DNA of 64,000 nt, taken from the NCBI GenBank assembly GCA_044224495.1, contig JBGAKG010000001.1:459747-523746 (forward strand). The letters are read 5' to 3'. A model generated the notes under the pieces. It worked only from the letters and a program-made list of their open reading frames with translations. It made no database searches and had not been told where the DNA came from. Position numbers and translations under genes: made by a program. Position 1 is the stretch's first letter. Every line of letters begins with the position of its first letter. Of the stretch, positions 44,818 through 53,293 are shown piece by piece. The DNA is from JBGAKG01 sp044224495 (GTDB lineage: Bacteria > Myxococcota_A > Polyangia > Polyangiales > Polyangiaceae).

Positions 44818-46803
44818 CTACAGATCCAACTGCCACCCGAGCTCGACGACGCGATCCGGCGGGAGGCAGAAGTACCGATCCGCCGAGGACGCGTTGCGAT
44901 GGAGGAACGCGAAGATGCTCTCCGCGAACCTCCCCATCTTGCCCCCCGCGCCCGCGACGATGTTCTCGCGGCGAAGGAAGTAGGTGACGTCGGTCTCGCG
45001 GAAGGGCAGCTCCGCGCGCTTCAGCGCGAGCGCGAGCGCGCGCGGTACGTCGTGCTCCTCCATGAAGCCGAAGCGCAGGATGATCTGGTAGATGCCGTCG
45101 CCGAGGACCTTCACCTCGGCGCGCTGGCTCCTCGGTACCACGTGCTGGCCCTCGGTCACGACACTGAGGATCACGATCCGCTCGTGGATGACGTTGAAGC
45201 GATCGATGAGCTGGGAGAGCACCGCCGGGACGAGCTCGACCGAGGCCGCGAGCATCACCGCCGTCCCCGGCAACGTCGCGCGAACGCCGCGCCGGATGAC
45301 GCTCAAGCTCTCCATCGGCTGCGCCGCCCCGAAGAGCAGGTCGCGCATGATGCGGCGCCCGCGCGCCCAGAGGAGCATCATCGCCGTCAGCGCGATGCCG
45401 AGCGTGGTGGGGAACCAGCCACCGTCGAAGAACTTGGTCCCGTTCGCGACGAGGAACGGGATGTCGAACGCGAGGAACGCCGCGACGAGCGCGAGCGTGG
45501 GACCGCGCCGCCACCGCATGACGGTGATCGCGACGACGCCGAACACGATCGACGTGATGCCCATCGTGCCCGTGACGGCGAGGCCGTAGGCGCCGGCGAG
45601 CTTCTCCGACGAGCCGAACGACGCCACGACGACGATGCAGGCGAGCGCGAGGATCCAGTTCACCTGCGGCATGTAGATCTGGCCCTCGGCCTCCTTCGAG
45701 GTGTGCTTCACCGCGAGGCGGGGGAGGAACCCGAGCTGGATGGCCTGGCGCGACAGCGAGTAGGCACCCGAGATGAGCGCTTGCGAGGCGATGACGGTGG
45801 CCCCGCTCGAGAGGATGACGAGCGGGAGCGTGAGCGCGCGCGGGGCGAGGTGGAAGAAGGGATCGGCCATCTCCTTCGGGTTCGCGAGCACGAGCGCGCC
45901 CTGCCCGAAGTAGCAGAGGACCAGCGACGGCCAGACGAGAGCGAGCCACCCGATCCGGATCGGGGCGCGGCCGAAGTGGCCCATGTCGGCGTAGAGCGCC
46001 TCGCCACCGGTCACGACGAGGACGACCGACGCGAGGATGGATGCACCGCGGAGCCCGTGATGCTGGAAGTAGGCGACCGCGTAGGTCGGCGAGATCGCCG
46101 CGAAGACGCCGGGGTGCGCGACCACGTTGGCGACGCCGAGGACGGCGAGGGTGATGAACCAGACCACCATGATCGGCGCGAAGAGCTTGCCGACGGTCGC
46201 GGTCCCGCGGCTCTGGATCGCGAAGAGCGCGAGCAGGATGCCGCACGTGATCTGGACGGTGTAGGGAGCGAGCACGGGCTCGGAGTCCTTCAAGCCCTCC
46301 ACCGCCGAGAGCACCGAGATGGCCGGCGTGATGACGCCGTCGCCGTAGAGCAGCGCGGCGCCGACGATGACGAGGAGCGGAACCCACCCGAACGTGGACG
46401 GCCCGGTGGGACGGAAGCGATCGGGCGTCATCCCGAGGAGCGCGAAGATGCCGCCCTCACCCTTGTAGTCTGCACGCATCACGACGAGCAGGTACTTGAA
46501 CGAGACGACGAGCGCGAGCGCCCAGAAGAGCAGGCTGAGGATCCCGAGGACGTCGGCCTCGGTCGGTGCCTCCCCGGTGTGCTCCTTCACCGAGTGGAGA
46601 CACTCCTTGAACGCGTAGAGCGGGCTGGTACCGATGTCGCCGAAGACGATGCCGATCGCGCCCGCCACGAGCGGGGCGAGCGCCCCGTGAGGTCCGTGCG
46701 ACTCCCCCGCCTCGTGCGCTTCGCCCTTCGCCTTCGCCTTCTCGTTCCCCGCCGGTGCGGCCTTCGCGCCGGTCGCCTTCGCCTTCTTCTTGGTGCCCTT
46801 CAC
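44818..46803 (-). CDS. kup: Potassium uptake protein Kup
   Basis: 661 aa, about twelve membrane helices. The Kup/HAK signature GIVFGDIGTSPLYAFKE follows the first helix, and YKGEGGIFALL is also diagnostic. The C-terminal cytoplasmic domain is about 150 residues. The first 40 residues are a Lys/Ala-rich extension that is longer than usual. It is an H+-coupled K+ importer. The gene begins 4 bp after the serine acetyltransferase stop, an unusual operon with cysteine synthesis. Confidence 0.95.
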   Translation of the reverse strand: MKGTKKKAKATGAKAAPAGNEKAKAKGEAHEAGESHGPHGALAPLVAGAIGIVFGDIGTSPLYAFKECLHSVKEHTGEAPTEADVLGILSLLFWALALVVSFKYLLVVMRADYKGEGGIFALLGMTPDRFRPTGPSTFGWVPLLVIVGAALLYGDGVITPAISVLSAVEGLKDSEPVLAPYTVQITCGILLALFAIQSRGTATVGKLFAPIMVVWFITLAVLGVANVVAHPGVFAAISPTYAVAYFQHHGLRGASILASVVLVVTGGEALYADMGHFGRAPIRIGWLALVWPSLVLCYFGQGALVLANPKEMADPFFHLAPRALTLPLVILSSGATVIASQALISGAYSLSRQAIQLGFLPRLAVKHTSKEAEGQIYMPQVNWILALACIVVVASFGSSEKLAGAYGLAVTGTMGITSIVFGVVAITVMRWRRGPTLALVAAFLAFDIPFLVANGTKFFDGGWFPTTLGIALTAMMLLWARGRRIMRDLLFGAAQPMESLSVIRRGVRATLPGTAVMLAASVELVPAVLSQLIDRFNVIHERIVILSVVTEGQHVVPRSQRAEVKVLGDGIYQIILRFGFMEEHDVPRALALALKRAELPFRETDVTYFLRRENIVAGAGGKMGRFAESIFAFLHRNASSADRYFCLPPDRVVELGWQLDL

Positions 46804-46807
46804 GCCG

Positions 46808-47728
46808 TCACGCCCCCTCTTCCCGCTTCGCCGCCTTCACCGTGAGCTCCGGCGGCTTCATCGCGACGCGCGCCCCCGCGGGGACGCTCTTCGTCAGGAA
46901 CACGCCGCCACCCACGACCGAGCCCGCCCCGAGCACCGTCTCGCCGCCGAGCACGGTCGCGTTCGCGTAGACGGTGACCCCGCTCTCGGCGGTCGGGTGC
47001 CGCTTCATGTTCCGGATCACGCGCCCGCGCTCGTCCTTCGGGTGCGAGATCGCACCGAGGGTCACGCCTTGGTAGAGCTTCACGTCGCTGCCGATGACGG
47101 ACGTCTCGCCGACGACCACGCCGGTCGCGTGATCGATGAAGAAGCGGGGTCCGATCCGAGCGCCCGGGTGGATGTCGCAGCCCGTCACCGAGTGCGCCCA
47201 CTCCGTCATCATGCGCGGCAGGAGCGGGATCCCCATCTCGTGGAGCTCGTGCGCGATGCGGTACACGGTCACGGCGAGCAAGCCCGGGTACGCGAGGATG
47301 ACCTCGTCGAGGTTCGTCGCCGCCGGGTCGCCGTCGTAGGCGGCCTGCACGTCCTCGAGGAGCAGGTCGCGGAGCGAGGGCAGACGCGTGAGGAAGAGGT
47401 CCGTGACGCGCTCGGCGTGCGGGCCGCAGTCGCCGACGTCGAGCGTGCCGTCGAGCTCGGCGGCGTAGCAGAGCGCCTGTTCGATCTGGCGGCGGAGGAT
47501 CCCGCGGACGCGCCCGAGCATCTCGCCGACGTGGGTGCCCACGTTCTCGCTCGTCAGATCCTGGCGCCCGAAGTAGCCGGGAAAGAAGAGCTGGAGCATG
47601 AGCTGCAGCACCTCCCGCGTCTCGTCGCGCGAGGGCAGGAACCGCCGCCCGATCAGGTGCCCGCGAGGGTCCCGGGCGTAACTCTGGAGCATGCCGCGCG
47701 CTGCGAGATCGAGCGCGTCTTCGCTCAC
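46808..47728 (-). CDS. cysE: Serine O-acetyltransferase (EpsC/CysE type)
   Basis: 306 aa from a GTG at 47728 that overlaps the cysK stop as GTGA. It has the long N-terminal helical region of the EpsC branch, then left-handed beta-helix hexapeptides and the active-site segment CDIHPGARIGPRFFIDHATG, with GETSVIGSDVKLYQGVTLGA. It acetylates serine to O-acetylserine, the substrate of CysK. The two enzymes typically form the cysteine synthase complex, which fits the coupled genes; the usual C-terminal Ile that docks in CysK is absent here (the end is KREEGA). Confidence 0.93.
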   Translation of the reverse strand: MSEDALDLAARGMLQSYARDPRGHLIGRRFLPSRDETREVLQLMLQLFFPGYFGRQDLTSENVGTHVGEMLGRVRGILRRQIEQALCYAAELDGTLDVGDCGPHAERVTDLFLTRLPSLRDLLLEDVQAAYDGDPAATNLDEVILAYPGLLAVTVYRIAHELHEMGIPLLPRMMTEWAHSVTGCDIHPGARIGPRFFIDHATGVVVGETSVIGSDVKLYQGVTLGAISHPKDERGRVIRNMKRHPTAESGVTVYANATVLGGETVLGAGSVVGGGVFLTKSVPAGARVAMKPPELTVKAAKREEGA

Positions 47729-48726
47729 GGTTTCCCCGTCGGCGCCTGCGCCTGCATCTTCTCGACTTCGGCGAACATCCCGTCGAAGAGCGCGCCGGTG
47801 AGGTAGCGCTCGCCGGCGTCGGGCAGGACGACGACGATGGTCTTGCCCGCGAACGCGGGGTCGCGCGCGAGCCGATCGGCAGCCGTCATCGCCGCGCCGC
47901 AGGACACGCCGCAGAGGATGCCCTCTTCGCGAGCCAGCCGACGCGCCATCTCGATCGCCTCTTCGTTGGTGACGAGCTCGACGCGGTCGACGATGGAGAG
48001 ATCGAGGTTCTTCGGCACGAAGCCCGCGCCGATCCCCTGGATCGGGTGCGGCGCGTGGACGAGCTCCTTGCCCGCGCGCGTGTTCGTGATGACGGGGGAC
48101 TTCGCCGGCTCGACGGCGACGCTGACGATCGGCTTCTTCTTGGTGTTCTTGAGGAAGCGCGACACGCCCGTGAGCGTCCCGCCGGTGCCGACGCCGGAGA
48201 CGAACACGTCGACGTCGCCGTCCGTGTCGTCCCAGATCTCGGGGCCGGTGGTCGCCTCGTGGATGGCCGGGTTCGCCGGGTTCTCGAACTGGTGCATCGG
48301 CACGTACTTCGCCGGATCCTGCTCGACGATCTCGTTCGCCTTCGCGACCGCCCCCCTCATGCCGAGCGAGCCGGGCGTGAGGACGATCTTCGCCCCGAAC
48401 GCGACCAGCACCTTGCGCCGCTCCATGCTCATCGTCTCGGGCATGGTGAGGATGCAGTCGTAGCCGCGAGCCGCCGCGGCGAACGCAAGCGCGATCCCGG
48501 TGTTGCCGCTCGTCGCCTCGACGATGGTCTTGCCGGGGCCGAGCACGCCGCGTTTCTCGGCGTCCCACACCATCGCCGCGCCGATGCGACACTTCACCGA
48601 GTAGGCGGGGTTGCGCCCCTCGATCTTGGCGAGGACGCGCGCGCCGGCGCCCTTGGTGATCCGGTGGATGCGGACGAGCGGCGTGCGCCCGATGCTCTGG
48701 GTGTTGTCCTCGAAAATGCGGGCCAT
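47725..48726 (-). CDS. cysK: Cysteine synthase A
   Basis: 333 aa. PLP-binding Lys45 lies in NPAYSVKCRIG, the substrate loop is SGNTGIALAF, and the phosphate-binding glycines are in VSGVGTGGTLTGVSRF. These fit O-acetylserine sulfhydrylase. It makes L-cysteine from O-acetylserine and sulfide. It is the first gene of cysK-cysE-kup. Confidence 0.96.
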   Translation of the reverse strand: MARIFEDNTQSIGRTPLVRIHRITKGAGARVLAKIEGRNPAYSVKCRIGAAMVWDAEKRGVLGPGKTIVEATSGNTGIALAFAAAARGYDCILTMPETMSMERRKVLVAFGAKIVLTPGSLGMRGAVAKANEIVEQDPAKYVPMHQFENPANPAIHEATTGPEIWDDTDGDVDVFVSGVGTGGTLTGVSRFLKNTKKKPIVSVAVEPAKSPVITNTRAGKELVHAPHPIQGIGAGFVPKNLDLSIVDRVELVTNEEAIEMARRLAREEGILCGVSCGAAMTAADRLARDPAFAGKTIVVVLPDAGERYLTGALFDGMFAEVEKMQAQAPTGKP

Positions 48727-48756
48727 GGTGTCTCCGGGAGGAGACAGGGTAGTGGC

Positions 48757-50187
48757 CTACCGTCCGAAGATCCACGCTCCGGGATCCAGGCGGACGGTCA
48801 CGCCCTCCGGCACCCACACGTTCGGGCGCCACGTCGCGCCCGGCTGCGGCGGCATCGACCAGCGGCCGGGGACCCACGTCCAGCCGCCCGACCAGGCCCA
48901 GTAGCCGTCGACCCAGACCGCGCCGCTGACCGGCGCCGAGCCCTTGGCCTCGGCCTGGAGCGGCGGCGGCGCCGACGGGGCCGTCGGCGTGCGCTTCTGG
49001 ACGCGATCGGCGTCGGGGACCTTCCACCCGCCCGAGAGCCACACCCAGTCGAAGCCGCTCCACTTCCAGCTCCCGCCGACCCACTCGGCGTGCTCGCTGG
49101 GCTGCGGCGTCTTCACCTCGACGCGAGGCGCCGGCGGCGGACCGCTGGGCTCGTGCGGCTGCTGGACCGAGCCGGTGTGCGTGCTGCCGCCGGAGCCGCT
49201 GCTCCACGACGTGATCGGCTGACCGCCGCCCGTCCGACCCCCCGAGCCATAGTCGGGCCGCTCGTTGTCGTTGTGCCACCCAATCGCGCGGCACTTCTCG
49301 TCGACGAGGTTCTGGAGCGCGAGCGCGTTGCACCGCCGATCCTCGTCGCCCTCCGCCACGTCGTGCCAGCCCGCCTTCTTGCACTTGTCGTCGAGCTGGT
49401 TCTTGAGCGCGAGGCCACGACAACGATCGTCCTCGGCCTGCTTCTCTTTCTGCTCGGCGTCGCGGGCGGCGCGCTCCTCGCGCTCCTTCTTCTCGCGGTC
49501 GGCCTTCGCCTCGTCGAGGTGGGCGACCCATTTGTCGTCGCCGCTGGAGGGCACGAAGATCGATTGGCCGATGACGAAGCGCACGTCCTTGAGGTCGAGC
49601 GCGAACTTCGACCAGAACACGATCTTCACGTCGAGCCCGGCCTTGAGGACGAGGTCCTTCTTCGCCCAGTCGTCGAGCTTGATCTGCCAGCGCAGGATGT
49701 TGTCCCACTGCGCGTTCAGGCCGCCGCCGACTTCGATCAACGTCGGGGGCGGACCGCCGGGCGAGGTGGGGATCCGCGTGTCGATGCCGGGGGGATAGCC
49801 GCCGCCACCCCCGCCGGTGCCCGTCCCGGTGCCGTTGCCCGTGGCGACCGCGCCGCCGGCGACTCCATCTTGCGGCCCGACGACGCACGCTTGGTTGTCG
49901 TAGGCCTGGCCGGTGGTGTCGTCCTCGGCGACCTTCTTCCCGTCGATCCAAATCTCGGTGTGGCCGACGACGGGCTTCCCGCCGGACTGGTAGAGCGCCA
50001 CTGCCTCGCCCCACTTGTGACCGATCGTGGTCGTGTGGAACTCGTACGGGCCCTGCCCGCAGCGGACCGGCGACTCGTACGCCTTCGCGTTCGGGACCGC
50101 CTGCGCGTTCAGATAGGGGCCGCAGCCCGCGAGCAGAAGCGCAGCACCCAGGGCTCCAGCACCCGCCACCAACCGAAGAAAGCGCAT
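48757..50187 (-). CDS. Lipoprotein with coiled-coil and YxW-type repeats
   Basis: 476 aa. The lipobox is LAGC (Cys22). Residues about 45-95 form a beta domain with two Cys. A Gly/Pro linker is followed by a second domain (about 140-205) and a charged helix rich in EK/ER (about 220-260). The C-terminal 150 residues carry three W-rich units (VGGSWKWSGFDWVWLSGGW, VDGYWAWSGGWTWVPGRW), the YXWX(G)W type found in surface proteins. The function is unknown; an envelope structural role is likely. Confidence 0.82.
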   Translation of the reverse strand: MRFLRLVAGAGALGAALLLAGCGPYLNAQAVPNAKAYESPVRCGQGPYEFHTTTIGHKWGEAVALYQSGGKPVVGHTEIWIDGKKVAEDDTTGQAYDNQACVVGPQDGVAGGAVATGNGTGTGTGGGGGGYPPGIDTRIPTSPGGPPPTLIEVGGGLNAQWDNILRWQIKLDDWAKKDLVLKAGLDVKIVFWSKFALDLKDVRFVIGQSIFVPSSGDDKWVAHLDEAKADREKKEREERAARDAEQKEKQAEDDRCRGLALKNQLDDKCKKAGWHDVAEGDEDRRCNALALQNLVDEKCRAIGWHNDNERPDYGSGGRTGGGQPITSWSSGSGGSTHTGSVQQPHEPSGPPPAPRVEVKTPQPSEHAEWVGGSWKWSGFDWVWLSGGWKVPDADRVQKRTPTAPSAPPPLQAEAKGSAPVSGAVWVDGYWAWSGGWTWVPGRWSMPPQPGATWRPNVWVPEGVTVRLDPGAWIFGR

Positions 50188-50246
50188 CGAACGCTCCGAT
50201 GGACGGCGCGGCAACCGGAACGATTCACTCCCCCGCGTTGCCCGGC

Positions 50247-51047
50247 TCACTTCCCCTGGAACGCCGGCTTTCGCTTCTCGGCGAAGGCCTTGAGCGCCTC
50301 TCGGCGGTCCTCGCTGACGAGGACCTTGTCGTACGCGACCTTCTCGAGCTCGAGCCCCTGACCGAGCGTGCAGTCGAACGACCAATCGATCGCTTCGAGC
50401 GCGGCGGCCTGGGCGATCGGCGCCCCGTTCGCGATCGGAGCGAGCCACTCGACCGCGTCGTCCACGACGGAGGTGCCGGCCGGCGTGATGCGGTTCACGA
50501 GGCCCCACGCGAGCGCGACGTCGGCCGTGATCGGGCGGCCGAGGAGGATCATCTCCTTCGCGCGCGCCTCCCCGACGATCCGCGGGAGGCGCTGCGTGCC
50601 CCCGGCGCCCGGGATGATGCCCAACGTGGTCTCGGGCAGCCCGAGCTTCGCGTGGGGCGCGGCGATGCGGAGATCGCAGATGAGCGCGAGCTCGAGCCCA
50701 CCGCCGAACGCGACGCCGTTCAGCGCGGCGACGACGGGCTTCGTCGAGCGATCGAGCGGACCGAGCTCGGCGCGGTAGAGCTCGACCTGCACGCGCACGT
50801 CGTTCTCGGTCATGCCCTGGCGCTCCTTGAGGTCGGCGCCGGCGCAGAACGCTTTGTCGCCCGCACCCGTGATCACGATCGCGCGCACGCCAGCGTCGGC
50901 CTGGGCTTCACGCGCGAGCTTGCCGAGCGTGTAGAGCGTCTCGCGGGAGAGGCTGTTGCTCCGGTCGGGGCGATCGATCGTCCAGACGGCGACCGTGCCG
51001 CGCATCTCGACGCGCACGGGTGAGGTCGATGAGGGCTGAGCGGACAT
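50247..51047 (-). CDS. Enoyl-CoA hydratase (crotonase family)
   Basis: 266 aa from the ATG at 51047; an in-frame GTG at 51056 is less likely. The two oxyanion segments FCAGADLKER and GVAFGGGLELALICDLR are present, and the catalytic pair is in LGLPETTLGIIPGAGGTQRLP (two Glu/Gly-type hydratase pattern). It hydrates trans-2-enoyl-CoA in fatty acid or amino acid breakdown. It is divergent from the kinase at 51083. Confidence 0.93.
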   Translation of the reverse strand: MSAQPSSTSPVRVEMRGTVAVWTIDRPDRSNSLSRETLYTLGKLAREAQADAGVRAIVITGAGDKAFCAGADLKERQGMTENDVRVQVELYRAELGPLDRSTKPVVAALNGVAFGGGLELALICDLRIAAPHAKLGLPETTLGIIPGAGGTQRLPRIVGEARAKEMILLGRPITADVALAWGLVNRITPAGTSVVDDAVEWLAPIANGAPIAQAAALEAIDWSFDCTLGQGLELEKVAYDKVLVSEDRREALKAFAEKRKPAFQGK

Positions 51048-51082
51048 GGTGCGCACGGTAGCAGGCGAAGTAGGATTCGAGA

Positions 51083-52402
51083 ATGATCGTGGGCCGCTAC
51101 AGCATCGAGGACGAGCTCGCCCGCGGGGGCATGGCGAGCGTCCACCTCGGGCGGCTGCGCGGCGATGCCGGCTTCGGGCGAACGGTCGCGATCAAGCGGC
51201 TGCACCCGCAGCACGCGAAGGACCGCGCGTTCGTGGCGATGCTCGTAGACGAAGCGCGGCTCGTGAGCAGGATTCGGCACGAGAACGTCGTCCCGATCCT
51301 CGACGTCGTGCAAGAGGCGGGCGAGCTCTTCCTCGTGATGGAGTACGTCGCCGGAGCGACCGTCTCCCAGCTGCTCGCGCGCGCGCGCGAGGCCGGACAG
51401 CCGCGGATCCCCGCGCCGATCGCGGTCGCGATCGCGTGCGGCGTCCTCCGCGGGCTCCACGCCGCGCACACCGCGCGTGACGCGCACGGCGAGCCGCTCG
51501 GCATCGTCCACCGCGACGTGTCGCCGCAGAACGTGATGGTCGGGCTCGACGGGGTGCCCCGCGTGCTCGACTTCGGGGTCGCGCGGGCGGAGGGGCGCGT
51601 CCAGGAGACGCGCGAAGGCGTCGCGAAGGGGAAGCTCCCCTACATGGCGCCCGAGCAGATCCGGGGCGGCGCGCTCGGGCCGGCGGCGGACGTGTACGCG
51701 GGGGCGACGGTCCTCTGGGAGATGCTCGTCGGCGAACGATACGTCCGCGGGACGCACCCGGCCGAGATCGCGGAGCGCGTGCTCTTCGCGACGGCGCGCG
51801 CCCCGAGCGCGGCCGGGGCGGACGTGCCCGCCACGCTCGACGAGGTCGTCCTGCGCGGCCTCGCGCGGACGGCCAGCGCGCGCTGGGAGTCCGCGCAGGC
51901 GATGGCGAGCGCGTTGGAGAGCGCGCTCACCCCGGCGTTGGCGAGCGAGGTCGGCGCGTGGGTCGAAGGGCTCGTCGGGGAGGAGCTCGCGGCGAAGCAG
52001 AAGCGGGTCGAGGAGCTCGCGACCATCGTCGATGCTTCGAGCGCGGAGGGAGAAGAAAGGAGCGGGAGGAGGAGTGGGAGTGGGAGTGAACGCCCTCGCA
52101 GCGCGCGACCGCGCTGGGTGTTCCCGGCGATGGGGCTCGCGGCAGTGCTCGCAGTGGCCTCGCTCGTCCATCGCATGGGCAGCGGCGCCAGCGCCGCCCC
52201 TCCGCCCACGAAGCCAAAGTCTTCCGCTCCCCCTCCCACTCCTCCTCCCTCTCCCCCTCCCACTCCTCCTCCCGCTTCTTCCGCGACCCCGCCCGCAACC
52301 GCAACCGCCTCAGCCTCCACGACCCGCCCCACCGGCCCCTGCGATCGCCCTTGGACCTTGGACTCCGGCGGGCATAAGATCTACAAGCGCGAATGCCTGT
52401 GA
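51083..52402 (+). CDS. Hanks-type Ser/Thr kinase with extracytoplasmic Cys tail
   Basis: 439 aa. Kinase domain 1-265: ARGGMASV loop (13-20), Lys38 in VAIK, HRDVSPQN (143-150), DFG (163-165), APEQ about 193. One membrane helix lies at about 350-367. A Pro-rich spacer then leads to a C-terminal module with two cysteines (GPCDRPWTLDSGGHKIYKRE, then Cys-Leu). That Cys-bracketed tail, as I recall, is common in myxobacterial kinases and is the likely signal-sensing part. Its end overlaps the next gene by 10 bp. Confidence 0.92.
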   Translation: MIVGRYSIEDELARGGMASVHLGRLRGDAGFGRTVAIKRLHPQHAKDRAFVAMLVDEARLVSRIRHENVVPILDVVQEAGELFLVMEYVAGATVSQLLARAREAGQPRIPAPIAVAIACGVLRGLHAAHTARDAHGEPLGIVHRDVSPQNVMVGLDGVPRVLDFGVARAEGRVQETREGVAKGKLPYMAPEQIRGGALGPAADVYAGATVLWEMLVGERYVRGTHPAEIAERVLFATARAPSAAGADVPATLDEVVLRGLARTASARWESAQAMASALESALTPALASEVGAWVEGLVGEELAAKQKRVEELATIVDASSAEGEERSGRRSGSGSERPRSARPRWVFPAMGLAAVLAVASLVHRMGSGASAAPPPTKPKSSAPPPTPPPSPPPTPPPASSATPPATATASASTTRPTGPCDRPWTLDSGGHKIYKRECL

Positions 52403-53280
52403 CGATGAAGCGGCGGGTCGCTCGGGGCGCCATCCTCATGGCGACCCTGCTCGTGGCCGTCCGCGCGAGCGCGGCCGACACCAAGACCGCCTGCATCGAC
52501 GCGGCCGAGGGCGCCCAGAAGCTCCGCACCACCGGCCATCTCACCGAGGCCCGCGCGCAGCTGCTCCAATGCACGCGCGACGCTTGTCCCAAAGTGGTAC
52601 GGGACGACTGCACGAGCTGGATCGCCGAGGTCGACAAGGAGATGCCTTCGCTCATCGTGCGCGCGCGCTCGCCCAAGGGCGACGACGTCGACGGAGCGGT
52701 CGTCATCGACGACAAGCCCGCGCGCGACCACGTCGACGGCACGGCGCTCGCGATCGATCCCGGGCCGCACACCGTGCGGATCGTGCCGAGCGATCCGGCG
52801 TTCGCGCCCGCCGACACGAAGGTGATCGTCGCCGCGGGCGAGAAGAACCGCATCGTCACGCTCCAGGTCACCGGCAAGACGACCGCGAGCGGCGGGGCCG
52901 CGAGTGGGGGCACCCAGGGGCCCGCCACCGGTGAAGCCCCGAAGGGCTCGGGCACCCGCTGGGTCGGGTGGACGCTCGGCGGTCTCGGCGTCGCCGGCAT
53001 GATCGGGTTCGCGGTGCTCGAGGTCGTCGCGCAAGGCGAGTTCTCCGACATGCGCGCGAGCACGTGCGGTCAGGCGAACACGTGCGGTGCCGACGTGCTC
53101 GATCCGATCCGCACGAAGTTCCAGGCCAGCGCGGTGATGCTCGGTGTGTCGGGTGCGCTGCTCGTCAGCGGCGTGCTCTGGCTGATCCTCGATCGGCCGA
53201 GCGCACCCAAGACGTCCGCGTGGCTCGGCGTCGCGCCGCAACCGGGCGGCGCGAGCGTGGGCCTCGGCGGCTCGTTCTGA
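52393..53280 (+). CDS. PEGA-like membrane protein coupled to the kinase
   Basis: 295 aa from the ATG at 52393; a second ATG at 52405 gives the same signal peptide. After the signal (cleavage near ASA, about residue 27), a small Cys-bearing helical domain (about 30-80) precedes a PEGA-type beta domain (about 85-160: VIDDKPARDHVDGT, then GPHTVRIVPSDPAF). Two membrane helices follow near 195-215 and 245-265. The C-terminus is GLGGSF, like the SASGTF of the protein at 2360. This is the second copy of the kinase-partner layout in this window. Confidence 0.85.
   Translation: MPVTMKRRVARGAILMATLLVAVRASAADTKTACIDAAEGAQKLRTTGHLTEARAQLLQCTRDACPKVVRDDCTSWIAEVDKEMPSLIVRARSPKGDDVDGAVVIDDKPARDHVDGTALAIDPGPHTVRIVPSDPAFAPADTKVIVAAGEKNRIVTLQVTGKTTASGGAASGGTQGPATGEAPKGSGTRWVGWTLGGLGVAGMIGFAVLEVVAQGEFSDMRASTCGQANTCGADVLDPIRTKFQASAVMLGVSGALLVSGVLWLILDRPSAPKTSAWLGVAPQPGGASVGLGGSF
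52587..52599. repeat. 13-bp hybrid palindrome TCCCA-N3-TGGTA
   Basis: TCCCAAAGTGGTA in the PEGA-like gene, joining one half of each motif type; a GTCCC/GGGAC pair brackets the site. Confidence 0.55.
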
Positions 53281-53293
53281 CGGCCCCTCGGTC

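Noticed and set aside
46808..50014. 1,068-codon open frame across cysE and antisense to or overlapping cysK and the lipoprotein
   Set aside because: Only its 3' part, in the cysE frame, is real. The rest is an Arg/Pro-rich shadow overlapping two well-supported genes.
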